From positions 1,116,001 through 1,180,000 of the forward strand of contig NZ_LR594662.1 in NCBI RefSeq assembly GCF_901827175.1: 64,000 nucleotides of DNA. Reading direction: 5' to 3'. Source of the DNA: Variovorax sp. RA8 (lineage in GTDB: Bacteria > Pseudomonadota > Gammaproteobacteria > Burkholderiales > Burkholderiaceae_C). The notes below the pieces were generated by a model. That model was given only the letters and a program-made list of their open reading frames with translations. It was not told the DNA's origin and did no database searches. Below are positions 27,946-36,444 of this stretch, piece after piece. Positions within the stretch are counted from its first letter, which is position 1. Every line of letters starts with the position of its first letter. Position numbers and translations under genes: made by a program.

Positions 27946-29007
27946 CTAGGCGTCGAAGTACCAGCGCACCGAGTGGAAGAACACCGGGGCCGCGAAGCAC
28001 AGCGCATCGACGCGGTCCAGCAGGCCGTTGGCGCCCGTCACGCCCATGCCGCGCCCGCCCCAGCTGGGGATGCCGCGGTCGCGCTTGAGCGCCTTCATCA
28101 CCAGGTGACCCATGGAGCCGGCCACGCAGGCGAGCAGGGACACGGCCAGCGCCTGGCCGAAGCGGAAGGGCGTGATGAAGGAGAACATCGCGCCGACCAG
28201 GCTCGCGATCGCCATCCCGATGGCCCAGCCGCGCCAGTTGAAGCTGCTGCTCACGTGCGGCGCGGCCGGCGCGTCCCTGAAAAGCCAGTCGCCAGTACGC
28301 TTCAAAAAGCCTCGGGGAGCTTCGTCGCCGTCCACGCTGCCGGGCAGACCGGTGCGCCTCGCAATCAGGTGCTGCACCAGCACGCAGGTCTGCACCACGA
28401 AGACCAGGAAGAACACCAGGAAGGCGCTCTTGCCCTCGTAGCCCGGGAAGGAGAGCAGCAGCAGCGCCGGCACATGGCTCATGCCGTAGACGCAGACCAT
28501 GATGCCCCACTGCAGCTTGGCGTTGCGCTCGAGGAAGTGGTTCGGGTCATCGGCCAGCGCGCTCACCACCGCAATGGCGAGGAAGACGTAGACCGGGATG
28601 AACACGGTGAACAGGTCGAAGCGCGCCGTCGCGACCAGCCAGAACTGGATCGGCAGCACCACGAAGAAGGCGAGGATCAGGCTGCGGTGGTCGCCGCGCC
28701 GGGTGGGCGACAGCGTGATGAACTCGCGCAGCGCGAAGAAGGAGATCAGCGCGAACAGCACCGTGGCCACCGTCTCGCCCAGGGCCCAGCCGATCCAGAA
28801 GATCACCGCCATGAACCAGGTGGTGCCCAGCAGGCGGCGGAAGTGCGCAAGCTCGCGCTGCCAGCGCTCGTCGTGCTGCGGGTTGCGGCGCTCGCGGAAG
28901 GTCAGCAGGAAGGCCACGGTGCTCACCACCACGAGCAGGCCGAAGACGATGAAGAACAGGGCCGCGACCTGGTGGGTGGGCGAGAGCTGGCGGAGGTATT
29001 CGTTCAT
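27946..29007 (-). CDS. Phosphatidate cytidylyltransferase (CdsA family)
   Basis: A 353-residue membrane protein, about eight transmembrane helices, of the CTP transferase family that makes CDP-diacylglycerol. The C-terminal block [37 protein letters not shown] is the CdsA signature with its Asp residues. It is longer at the N-terminus than E. coli CdsA and resembles the YnbB subgroup, which is commonly encoded next to a PlsC-like acyltransferase, as here (9 bp from the next gene). It could therefore be a second, accessory enzyme. Confidence 0.9.
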   Translation of the reverse strand: MNEYLRQLSPTHQVAALFFIVFGLLVVVSTVAFLLTFRERRNPQHDERWQRELAHFRRLLGTTWFMAVIFWIGWALGETVATVLFALISFFALREFITLSPTRRGDHRSLILAFFVVLPIQFWLVATARFDLFTVFIPVYVFLAIAVVSALADDPNHFLERNAKLQWGIMVCVYGMSHVPALLLLSFPGYEGKSAFLVFFLVFVVQTCVLVQHLIARRTGLPGSVDGDEAPRGFLKRTGDWLFRDAPAAPHVSSSFNWRGWAIGMAIASLVGAMFSFITPFRFGQALAVSLLACVAGSMGHLVMKALKRDRGIPSWGGRGMGVTGANGLLDRVDALCFAAPVFFHSVRWYFDA

Positions 29008-29016
29008 CGATGTCGT

Positions 29017-29796
29017 CTACACGTACCGCAGCGCGATCACCGCCTCGCGCGCGCGGTCGAGGAAGGGGCGGCGCTCCTCGCCTTCCTCGAGGCGGATCGG
29101 CTCGCCGAAAGTCACCGAGCAGAGGATCGGCACCGGCACCACCTCGCCCTTGGGCATCACGCGCTGCACGTTGTCGATCCAGGCCGGCACCAGCACTGCG
29201 TCGGGGAACATCTGCGCCAGCGTGTAAAGGCCCGACTTGAACTTCTGCGGCTCGCCGGTGTGGCCGCGCGTGCCCTCGGGAAAGATGATGATCGAGTCGC
29301 CGCTGTGCAACGCGTCGATCAGCGGCTGCAGCGGCACCAGCGCTTCGGCGCTGCCCGGTTGCGGCGCGGGCGCGGGGTCGGCCGGCGGCGATGCCAGCGG
29401 CAGCTCTCCCTGCACCGTCTCGACCGGCTCGGAGACGATCGGCATCGCCTCTTCGAAAACGGGCTCGATGCGCTCGCGCGGCGCCGCGACAGGCGCGGGC
29501 GCAGGCACGGGTGCGCTGCCGCCGCGCTCCACGTAGATGGCGTTGAACACCTCGGTGGTGATCCAGCGCTTGAAGGGCGTCGTGGCCCAGTAGTCGCGCG
29601 CCGCGATCGGCCGCGTGATGCTGCGCAGTTCCTCGGGCAGCGCAGCCCAGATCATCACCAGGTCGAGATGGCTTTGGTGATTGGCGAAGTAGATGCGCTG
29701 CTCGGCCTTGGGCGGGCAGCCCCACCAGCGCGCCTGGGCACCGGTGAGGAGCCGGATCAGGCCCAGCAGCACCCACCCTGTGAACTTTGCAAGCAT
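29017..29796 (-). CDS. PlsC-like 1-acylglycerol-3-phosphate acyltransferase with a Pro/Ala-rich insert
   Basis: A 259-residue acyltransferase of the PlsC superfamily. HxxxxD motif NHQSHLD (His40, Asp45) and FPEGTRGH (172-179) are both present, with an N-terminal hydrophobic anchor. Between the motifs, about residues 93-150, sits a low-complexity insert rich in Pro, Ala and Glu that ordinary PlsC proteins lack. The pairing with the downstream CdsA-like gene suggests phosphatidate synthesis and its activation as CDP-diacylglycerol. The start ATG 29796 lies about 90 bp from the divergent tRNA gene. Confidence 0.9.
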   Translation of the reverse strand: MLAKFTGWVLLGLIRLLTGAQARWWGCPPKAEQRIYFANHQSHLDLVMIWAALPEELRSITRPIAARDYWATTPFKRWITTEVFNAIYVERGGSAPVPAPAPVAAPRERIEPVFEEAMPIVSEPVETVQGELPLASPPADPAPAPQPGSAEALVPLQPLIDALHSGDSIIIFPEGTRGHTGEPQKFKSGLYTLAQMFPDAVLVPAWIDNVQRVMPKGEVVPVPILCSVTFGEPIRLEEGEERRPFLDRAREAVIALRYV

Positions 29797-29887
29797 GGCG
29801 GCGATGATACGGGCGGCGCATGCATGTTTTTCTCGTGCCGCGGCCGAAGAGGGCTCGTGAATCCGCTATGATTCGCACCCTTCAAAC

Positions 29888-29963
29888 GCGGGAATAGCTC
29901 AGTTGGTAGAGCGCAACCTTGCCAAGGTTGAGGTCGAGAGTTCGAGACTCTTTTCCCGCTCCA
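29888..29963 (+). tRNA. glyT: tRNA-Gly (GCC)
   Basis: A 76-nt cloverleaf: acceptor GCGGGAA pairs with TTCCCGC at 29953-29959, discriminator T, encoded CCA at 29961-29963. D loop AGCTCAGTTGGTAGAGC, anticodon stem CAACC/GGTTG with loop TTGCCAA (anticodon GCC at 29921-29923), T arm GAGTTCGAGACTC. A TATGAT hexamer at 29867-29872 is a likely -10. The gene symbol is nominal. Confidence 0.96.
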
Positions 29964-30000
29964 GATTTCCCCTCGCCTGCGCCAGCGCTGCGCTGTCGGA

Positions 30001-30750
30001 TCAGGGCAGATCGGCCGAGGGCATGCGCGCCGCGATCGTGGCCGTGCGGCCTGCAAGATAGGCCGATTGGGTGCGCCGCTCGAAGAACTTCGGGCTCGGC
30101 AGCATCACCGCCAGCCGTGCCGCCTCCTGCGCGCCGAGCCGCGAGGCCGGCTTCCTGAAGTAATGCTGCGCGGCGGCCTCGGCACCGAAGATGCCTTCGC
30201 CCCACTCCACGCTGTTGAGGTAGATCTCGAGGATGCGCTGCTTGTCCAGCAGCAGCTCCAGCGTGACCGCGAGCAGCAGCTCCTGGCCCTTGCGAAGCAG
30301 CGTGCGCTCGCCAGACAGCAGCAGGTTCTTCGCAAGTTGCTGGGTGATGGTCGAGCCGCCTCGCAGCTGGACCGGTCGCGGCTCCTTACCGCGCGCGCGC
30401 ATCTGTGCCGCGCGACGCGCCGCGATCTGCTCGGCCCTGTCATTGCGCTGGCGCGCTCGCTCGATGGCCTCCCACTCCACGCCGTTGTGGTAGATGAATT
30501 CGCTGTCCTCGCTCGCGATCACGGCGCGCTTCAGGCTTTCGGCGATCTGGCCATAGGGCACCCATTCCTGTCTCCAGCTGCGATTGCCGTTACGTCGCCC
30601 TTCAGTCGTGAGCTGCCAGGCTTCGGAGCGCTGAAATGCGGTGGACTGCGGATCGATCACCGCCATCGCGGCGATGCGGCCGATGAAGAAGACCTCGAGC
30701 GCGACCGCTGCGAACAGCAGGCACAGCACCCAGCGCAGCAGGGCCTTCAC
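30001..30750 (-). CDS. mtgA: MtgA, monofunctional peptidoglycan glycosyltransferase
   Basis: A 249-residue GT51 enzyme that polymerises lipid II without a transpeptidase domain. One N-terminal transmembrane helix (LLRWVLCLLFAAVALEVFFIG) is followed by VIASEDSEFIYHNGVEWEAI (catalytic Glu), RGGSTITQQLAKNLLLSGERTL and EIYLNSVEWGEGIFGAEAAAQHYF. The length is typical. It overlaps the aroE stop by ATGA and is the last gene of the tonB-aroE-mtgA run, converging on the tRNA. Confidence 0.95.
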   Translation of the reverse strand: MKALLRWVLCLLFAAVALEVFFIGRIAAMAVIDPQSTAFQRSEAWQLTTEGRRNGNRSWRQEWVPYGQIAESLKRAVIASEDSEFIYHNGVEWEAIERARQRNDRAEQIAARRAAQMRARGKEPRPVQLRGGSTITQQLAKNLLLSGERTLLRKGQELLLAVTLELLLDKQRILEIYLNSVEWGEGIFGAEAAAQHYFRKPASRLGAQEAARLAVMLPSPKFFERRTQSAYLAGRTATIAARMPSADLP

Positions 30751-31589
30751 TTGCCGTCAACCACCGCGCGCAGCTCGGCCAGCACCTGCGCCGAGGGCGG
30801 CCGCACGCCGCGCCAGAAGGCGAAGGACTCGGCCGCCTGTTCGACCAGCATGCCCAGCCCGTCGCGCGGCACGGCGCCGTGTTCGCGGGCCCAGTCCAGG
30901 AAGCCGGCGGCCGCCGGCCCGTACATCATGTCGACCGCCAGTGCGCCGCGCCGCAGCACGCGGGCCGCCACCGGCACCTCGCCCCCGGCGAGGCTGGAGG
31001 CAGTGCCGTTCACCATGACGTCGAACTCGCCGGGCACGGACTGCAGGGCATGGGCCTCCAGCGTGATGCCATGCTGCAGCGCAAGTGCCGCGTGATGCCG
31101 CACCAGCGCGATGGCCTTGGACAGCGTGCGGTTCGCCACCACCACGCGGCGCGGGCCGGCTTCCAGCAGCGGGCCCAGCACGCCGGCCGCGGCGCCGCCG
31201 GCGCCCAGCAACAGCAGTTCGCTGCCCGCCAGCGTGACGCCGGCGTGCTGCGTGATGTCGGCGACGAGGCCGGCGCCGTCGGTGTTGTCGCCATGGATGC
31301 CGTCCACGTCGAAGCGCAGCGTGTTGACCGCGCGTGCCAGCATGGCGCGCGGGCTCAGGTGCTGCGCCAGCGCTGCGGCCTCGAACTTGAAGGGCACGGT
31401 GATGTTGCAGCCGCGCGCCGTGCCGGCCGTCTCGGCGCGAAAGGCCGCCACCGCGGCCTCGAAGCCGTCCAGCGGCACCAGGCGGCGACCGTAGTCCAGC
31501 ACCTGGCCGGTCAGCTCGGCGAAGCGCGTGTGAATCCAGGGCGAGCGGCTGTGCTCCACCGGGTTGCCCATCACGCAGTAAAGATCCAT
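30747..31589 (-). CDS. aroE: AroE, shikimate dehydrogenase
   Basis: A 280-residue NADP-dependent enzyme reducing 3-dehydroshikimate in the aromatic pathway. Motifs: MGNPVEHSRSPWIH, NITVPFKFEA with catalytic Lys, NTDGAGLVADI, the nucleotide fold LLLGAGGAAAGVLGPLL with VANRT, and GMLVEQAAESFAFWRGVRPP. I chose ATG 31589 with GAGG 6 nt upstream; an in-frame GTG at 31607 overlaps the preceding stop but lacks a ribosome-binding site. Confidence 0.95.
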   Translation of the reverse strand: MDLYCVMGNPVEHSRSPWIHTRFAELTGQVLDYGRRLVPLDGFEAAVAAFRAETAGTARGCNITVPFKFEAAALAQHLSPRAMLARAVNTLRFDVDGIHGDNTDGAGLVADITQHAGVTLAGSELLLLGAGGAAAGVLGPLLEAGPRRVVVANRTLSKAIALVRHHAALALQHGITLEAHALQSVPGEFDVMVNGTASSLAGGEVPVAARVLRRGALAVDMMYGPAAAGFLDWAREHGAVPRDGLGMLVEQAAESFAFWRGVRPPSAQVLAELRAVVDGK

Positions 31590-31603
31590 GGTGCCTCGCT
31601 CGC

Positions 31604-32467
31604 TCACTGCTTGGACGACGAGGAGACCTGCGCCTCGAGCGTCTCGTCGCGCGTGAACTTGAAGCGCGAGGGCAGCACGATCTGGTCGGTCTGCCGCCGC
31701 ATCGCGTCGGTGAACTTGCCGAAGTTGCCGATGCTGCGCACGATGGCCTGCGCGCGGCGGTCGAGCGTGGAATTGCCGGAGCCTTCGATGACCTCGGTGC
31801 CGAGGATCGCGCCGTCGAAGTTGACGGTCACCATCATCGTGAGCTCGCCATAGAGCTTCTTGCCCGCGAGCTCCGGGAAGTTCTCGGTGCCGCGTGCCTC
31901 GATCTTGCGGCGCAGCGCGTCGACATAGACGGCGTAGGTGGCCTCGCGCGTGGCCGGGCTCAGGTAGCGCTTCTTGGGCCGCGCGTTCTCCTCGTTCACC
32001 CGGCGCTCGATCTCGGCCAGGATCTTGATCAGCTGGCGGCGCTTTTCTTCGCGCGCCGCGGCCTCGCTGGGATTGCCCTGGTGGCGTGGGTCGGGCGCCG
32101 GCATCGTGGCGAGCTGTTCCTTGATCTGCGCCAGCAGTAGCATCTGCTGGGCCTGCATGGCCTCCACCTGGCGCTGGGCGTCTTCCATCGAGTCGCCGAT
32201 GGTGGTGAAGGTGGAGGGTGGCAGCGGACTGGTGGCGCGGCCGCGATCGAGGTCGCCGCCGCCGGCCAGCGAGCTTTGGGCGATGGCCATGGCCTTATCG
32301 GGCCGCTCGTTGGTCTTGGCGTTGACCAGGATGACTTCCAGCGGCGTCTCGGTGAAGACCCGGTTGAAGGACTCGGGGTCGGCAAAGCGGAACGCGAGCA
32401 GCAGGGCGTGCGCGGCGACGGAGATGCCGAGCGCGAGCTGCAGGCTGCTCAGGTCGCGCAGGTTCAT
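31604..32467 (-). CDS. TonB-like energy transducer
   Basis: A 287-residue protein with an N-terminal membrane anchor (LALGISVAAHALLLAFRF), a long helical, Gln/Ala/Met-rich periplasmic linker (about 60-180) and a C-terminal TonB domain (YVDALRRKIEARGTENFPELAGKKLYGELTMMVTVNFDGAILG). TonB proteins couple the proton motive force to outer-membrane transporters; no exbBD or receptor gene is in the window, so its partner is unclear. It may instead serve as a general envelope protein, since its neighbours are aroE and mtgA. Its start overlaps the upstream stop by ATGA. Confidence 0.85.
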   Translation of the reverse strand: MNLRDLSSLQLALGISVAAHALLLAFRFADPESFNRVFTETPLEVILVNAKTNERPDKAMAIAQSSLAGGGDLDRGRATSPLPPSTFTTIGDSMEDAQRQVEAMQAQQMLLLAQIKEQLATMPAPDPRHQGNPSEAAAREEKRRQLIKILAEIERRVNEENARPKKRYLSPATREATYAVYVDALRRKIEARGTENFPELAGKKLYGELTMMVTVNFDGAILGTEVIEGSGNSTLDRRAQAIVRSIGNFGKFTDAMRRQTDQIVLPSRFKFTRDETLEAQVSSSSKQ

Positions 32468-34524
32468 GCCGGGAGTTTCTCCGGGGGAGCGGCCTCGTCG
32501 CTGTCGGCCAGGTCGACCGCGATGGCAATCGGCCCGGCGACCTCCTCTTCGTCGCCTTCTTCTTCGGCAGCAGCTTCGGCCGGCGCGGCATCGAGGCGCT
32601 CGATGACAGTGCCGTGCACGTCGAGGGCGATCTCGTCGACCTCGCCGAGCTTGACGCGCACGCGGGCGCCGCGCGCGAGCCCCTGGGTGCCGGTGACCTG
32701 GAATACCAGCGGCAGCGCGTCGGCACGCGCCAGGGCGCCGTTGGCCACGTCCTTGATCAGCGTCGCCTCGAGCTCGGCGATGCCCTCCTGCTCCAGGTAC
32801 TTGAGCGTCCAGAAGCGCTCCATGGCGCCCTGGTGGGCGTTGTAGGCGCTGTAGGCGGCGTCGAAGCCCGAGAGGATGGAGAACAGGTCCGCGTCCTTGG
32901 GTTTGAACGGCGCTGCCAGCGCGGCAGTCTTGCCGTGGCGCGCGGCCGCGATGATCTGCCACTGGTTCACCAGATCGGTGTAGCGGCGCAGCGGAGAGGT
33001 GCTCCAGGCGTAGCTCTTCACGCCGAGGCCGGCGTGCGGAAGCGCCTTGGTGCCCATGCGCACCTTGATGCCCGGCGCCAGGCTGGCCTGGCTGCGGTAG
33101 AGCGCAGGCACGCCGAGTTCGCCGAGCCAGCCGCCCCAGCTGCTGTTGGCCAGGATCATCGCCTCGGACACGATCAGGTCCAGCGGCGCGCCGCGCTGGC
33201 GCGTCGTGATCTGCACCCGCTCGCCGCCGGTGGGCTCGCCGTGGGCGTCGGGCAGGCGGAAGTTGTAGTCGGGCCGGTTGAAGCTCTCGGGCTTGCCGCG
33301 CACCACTTCGCGCTGCGCCTTCAGCTGCTTGGCGAGGCGGAACAGGAAGGACAGCGGCTCGCGCAGCCGCGCGGCCACCTCGGGCGTGCCCGCGCTGTCG
33401 ACCGACGCGTCTTCGAGCCAGGCCTGGGTGATGAAGCCGTCGAGCTGGTCGTGCCGCAGGTTGGCCACGATAGGCACCCGTTCGAGCCGGGTCTCGGTGG
33501 CCTTCAGCGCCAGCGTGGCCTCGTCGAAATCGGCATAGAGCGAGACCGCCGGGCAGTCGCGACCCTCCTGCAGGGTGTAGGTCTCCACCACCTCGTCGGG
33601 CAGCATGGTGATCTTGTGGCCCGGCATGTAGACGGTGGACATGCGCGCGCGCGCCACCTGGTCGATCGGGCTGCCGGGCGCCAGCGCGAGGCCCGGCGCC
33701 GCGATGTGGATGCCGACGCGCACCGTGCCGCTGCCGAGCCCGGTGACCGAGAGCGCATCGTCGATCTCGGTGGTGTGCGAGTCATCGACCGAGAAGGCCT
33801 GCAGGTCAGCCCGCGGCAGCTCGTCGGCGATGGCCGGGGCCTTGAGCGCCGGGAAGCCGGTGCCCTTCGGGAAGTTCTCGAACAGGAAGCGGCGCCAGTG
33901 GAACTGGTAGGGCGAGTCGATCGCGCCGGCGCGCTGCAGCAGTTCGAGCGGCGGGCGCTGCGTGGCGCGCGCGGCCTCCACCACGGCCTTGTATTCGGGC
34001 GCGTTCTTGTCGGGCTTGAAGAGGATCTTGTAGAGCTGCTCGCGCACCGGGGCCGGGCACTCGCCGGCGCCGAGCTGCGTCGCCCATTCGGCGATCTGGG
34101 CCTGCACCTGCTTCTTCTTCTCGATGGCGGCGAGCGCCTGCTGCACGATCTCGGCCGGCGCCTTCTTGAAGCGGCCCTTGCCGGCGCGGCGGAAATAATG
34201 CGGCGCCTCGAACAGCGCCAGGAGCGAAGCGGCCTGCTGGGCCAGGGCCGGCTGGGCCTGGAAATAGTCGGAGGCCAGATCGGCAAAGCCGAATTCCCCA
34301 TCGGGTGCGAATTCCCAGGCCAGGTCGAGGTCCATGCCGGCGGCGAGCTCGCGCGCTTCGTCCAGCATCTGGGCCGGCGCGGGCTTTTCGAAGCGCAGCA
34401 CGATGTTGGCGGCCTTCACCTTGACGCGCTTGCCGGAATCGAGCTCCACCTGCGCCGATGACTCCGCCTCCGACAGCACGCGGCCGCCCAGGTACTTGCC
34501 GGCTTCTTCGAACAATACAAACAT
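32464..34524 (-). CDS. RNase II family exoribonuclease (RNB domain)
   Basis: A 686-residue protein with a central RNB catalytic domain: QAFSVDDSHTTEIDDALSV carries the Asp cluster that binds Mg in RNase II/R, followed by VGIHIAAPGLALAPGSPID, MPGHKITMLPD and STSPLRRYTDLVNQ. It should degrade RNA 3'-5'. The N-terminal part (to about 240) differs from E. coli RNase II and R, and the C-terminus ends in an acidic Glu/Asp-rich tail. ATG 34524 (MFVLFEEAGKYLGGRVL) starts the conserved part. Confidence 0.92.
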   Translation of the reverse strand: MFVLFEEAGKYLGGRVLSEAESSAQVELDSGKRVKVKAANIVLRFEKPAPAQMLDEARELAAGMDLDLAWEFAPDGEFGFADLASDYFQAQPALAQQAASLLALFEAPHYFRRAGKGRFKKAPAEIVQQALAAIEKKKQVQAQIAEWATQLGAGECPAPVREQLYKILFKPDKNAPEYKAVVEAARATQRPPLELLQRAGAIDSPYQFHWRRFLFENFPKGTGFPALKAPAIADELPRADLQAFSVDDSHTTEIDDALSVTGLGSGTVRVGIHIAAPGLALAPGSPIDQVARARMSTVYMPGHKITMLPDEVVETYTLQEGRDCPAVSLYADFDEATLALKATETRLERVPIVANLRHDQLDGFITQAWLEDASVDSAGTPEVAARLREPLSFLFRLAKQLKAQREVVRGKPESFNRPDYNFRLPDAHGEPTGGERVQITTRQRGAPLDLIVSEAMILANSSWGGWLGELGVPALYRSQASLAPGIKVRMGTKALPHAGLGVKSYAWSTSPLRRYTDLVNQWQIIAAARHGKTAALAAPFKPKDADLFSILSGFDAAYSAYNAHQGAMERFWTLKYLEQEGIAELEATLIKDVANGALARADALPLVFQVTGTQGLARGARVRVKLGEVDEIALDVHGTVIERLDAAPAEAAAEEEGDEEEVAGPIAIAVDLADSDEAAPPEKLPA

Positions 34525-34558
34525 GGGGCGGATTGTCCCATGCGTGCGGCGCCGCGCC

Positions 34559-35155
34559 TCAGGCTGGATCGACGAAGGCGAGCACCTCGTCCATGTGGTT
34601 GTGCTCGAAATCGGACAGCGCGTGGTCGCCGCCTTCAAGCAGTTTGATGCGGCTGCCGGGATAGCGGGCCGCCATCTCCCGCCAGTCCAGCAGCTCGTCG
34701 CCCTTGGCGATGATGGCGAAGACGCGTTCCGGACGGGCCAGCGGGCCCACGTCCAGCGCGCGCAGCTCGTCGATGTACTCGCGGCGGAAGTAGAAATGCT
34801 CGGCCGGGTCGTGCCAGGACGTCTGCTCGCCGATGTAGTTCGCCAGGTCGCGCGCCGGGTGGACGGCCGGGTTCAGCAGCACCGCGCGGCAGCGCATCAT
34901 GCCGGTCACGTAGGTGGCGTAGAAGCCGCCCAGCGAAGAGCCGACCACCGCGATGCTGTCGCGCGGCCACTGGGCAATGCCCCGCATGACCAGGTCGATG
35001 GCCTCGTGCGGCGAAGGCGGCAGCTGCGGGCACCACCAGTGCAGCTGCGGATGCCGCTCGCGGACACGCTGCGCCATCTGCCGCGCCTTGGTCGACTGCG
35101 GCGAGGAACGGAACCCGTGGAGGTACAGCAGGTGGGTGGTGGGCGCGAGCTTCAT
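34559..35155 (-). CDS. YqiA/YcfP-type alpha/beta hydrolase (UPF0227)
   Basis: A 198-residue hydrolase: LLYLHGFRSSPQSTKARQM oxyanion region, nucleophile elbow GSSLGGFYATY, and a C-terminal GGDHALSDFEHN carrying the catalytic His. YqiA-like proteins are esterases of unknown natural substrate. It is 34 bp downstream of the RNase II-like gene in the opposite genomic direction of rodA; the 79-bp gap to rodA must hold both divergent start signals. Confidence 0.9.
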   Translation of the reverse strand: MKLAPTTHLLYLHGFRSSPQSTKARQMAQRVRERHPQLHWWCPQLPPSPHEAIDLVMRGIAQWPRDSIAVVGSSLGGFYATYVTGMMRCRAVLLNPAVHPARDLANYIGEQTSWHDPAEHFYFRREYIDELRALDVGPLARPERVFAIIAKGDELLDWREMAARYPGSRIKLLEGGDHALSDFEHNHMDEVLAFVDPA

Positions 35156-35234
35156 GCCTTTGTCTTACTCGAGGGCCGACGGTGTTCGGCGATTGTCCGT
35201 GAAGCAACCGGCCGCGAGCGGATAATCCGCGCCC

Positions 35235-36389
35235 ATGTCCGCCGTGTTCCACCAGCCGTCCCTCGCGCGACGCATCGCGCCCGTGTTCCAGGGCTTCGAC
35301 GGCTTCCTCGCCTTCGCGGTGCTGCTGCTGGCCTGCGCGGGGCTGCTGACCATGTACTCATCCGGCTACGACCACGGCACGCGCTTCATGGACCACGGCC
35401 GGAACATGCTGCTGGCCGGCTTCATCATGTTCGTGGTGGCACAGGTGCCGCCGCAGCGGCTGATGTTCTTCGCCGTGCCGATCTATCTGCTGGGCGTGGG
35501 GCTGCTGATCGCAGTGGCGCTGTTCGGCATCACCAAGAAGGGCGCCACCCGCTGGATCAACATCGGCATGGTGATCCAGCCGAGCGAGATCCTGAAGATC
35601 GCCATGCCGCTGATGCTGGCCTGGTGGTTCCAGCGCCGCGAGGGGCAGTTGCGCCCCCTGGATTTCGTGGTCGCGACGGTGCTGCTGGCGGTGCCGGTGG
35701 GCCTGATCATGAAGCAGCCCGACCTCGGCACGGCGCTGCTGGTGCTGGCGGCCGGCCTGTCGGTGATCTTCTTTGCCGGCCTCTCGTGGAAGCTGATCGT
35801 GCCACCGGTGGTGATCGGGCTGATCGCCGTCTCGCTCATCGTGGGCTTCGAATCGCAGCTGTGCGCCGACGGCGTGGACTGGCGCGTGCTGCACGACTAC
35901 CAGAAGCAGCGCGTCTGCACGCTGCTCGACCCGACCAAGGACCCGCTGGGGAAGGGCTTCCATATCATTCAGGGCATGATCGCCATCGGCTCCGGCGGAG
36001 TCGGCGGCAAGGGCTTCATGCAGGGCACGCAGACGCACCTGGAGTTCATCCCCGAGCGAACCACCGACTTCATCTTCGCGGCCTATTCCGAGGAGTTCGG
36101 CCTGGCCGGCAACCTGGCGCTGATCGCGGGCTTCATCTTCCTGATCTTCCGCGGCCTGGCGATCGCGCTGGACGCGCCGACGCTGTTCTCGCGCCTCCTG
36201 GCCGGGGCGCTGACCATGATCTTCTTCACCTACGCATTCGTGAACATGGGCATGGTCAGCGGCATCCTGCCGGTGGTGGGCGTGCCCTTGCCCTTCATCA
36301 GCTATGGCGGCACCGCGATGGTGACGCTGGGCCTGGCGCTGGGGATCCTGATGTCGATCGCGCGGGCCAAGAGGCTGATGCAGAGCTGA
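35235..36389 (+). CDS. rodA: RodA, elongasome SEDS glycosyltransferase
   Basis: A 384-residue SEDS protein with about ten transmembrane helices that polymerises lipid II for lateral wall growth with PBP2. Visible: GATRWINIGMVIQPSEILKIAMPLML, MKQPDLGTALL with the catalytic-type Asp, KDPLGKGFHIIQGMIAIGSGGVGGKGFMQGTQTHLEFIPERTTDFIFA and PLPFISYGGTAMVTLGLALG. The paralogue FtsW is at 11309. mreBCD and mrdA are not adjacent here, so rodA stands alone between a hydrolase and tldD. Confidence 0.94.
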   Translation: MSAVFHQPSLARRIAPVFQGFDGFLAFAVLLLACAGLLTMYSSGYDHGTRFMDHGRNMLLAGFIMFVVAQVPPQRLMFFAVPIYLLGVGLLIAVALFGITKKGATRWINIGMVIQPSEILKIAMPLMLAWWFQRREGQLRPLDFVVATVLLAVPVGLIMKQPDLGTALLVLAAGLSVIFFAGLSWKLIVPPVVIGLIAVSLIVGFESQLCADGVDWRVLHDYQKQRVCTLLDPTKDPLGKGFHIIQGMIAIGSGGVGGKGFMQGTQTHLEFIPERTTDFIFAAYSEEFGLAGNLALIAGFIFLIFRGLAIALDAPTLFSRLLAGALTMIFFTYAFVNMGMVSGILPVVGVPLPFISYGGTAMVTLGLALGILMSIARAKRLMQS

Positions 36390-36432
36390 GAAGCTCATTC
36401 ACAGCTTCCGAGCGTCATCCAGGGGGCGCGCC

Positions 36433-36438
36433 TAGAAT
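36433..36438 (+). promoter_or_regulatory. -10-like TAGAAT immediately upstream of tldD
   Basis: TAGAAT lies 6 nt before the tldD ATG at 36445. If used, transcription would start at or beside the A of ATG, giving a leaderless mRNA. No clear -35 is visible, so confidence is low. Confidence 0.35.
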
Positions 36439-36444
36439 CCCTTG

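Noticed and set aside
27973..29871. Plus-strand open frame of about 630 codons opposite the CdsA- and PlsC-like genes
   Set aside because: It spans two well-supported minus-strand genes and is rich in Arg/His/Glu/Gln, a shadow composition.
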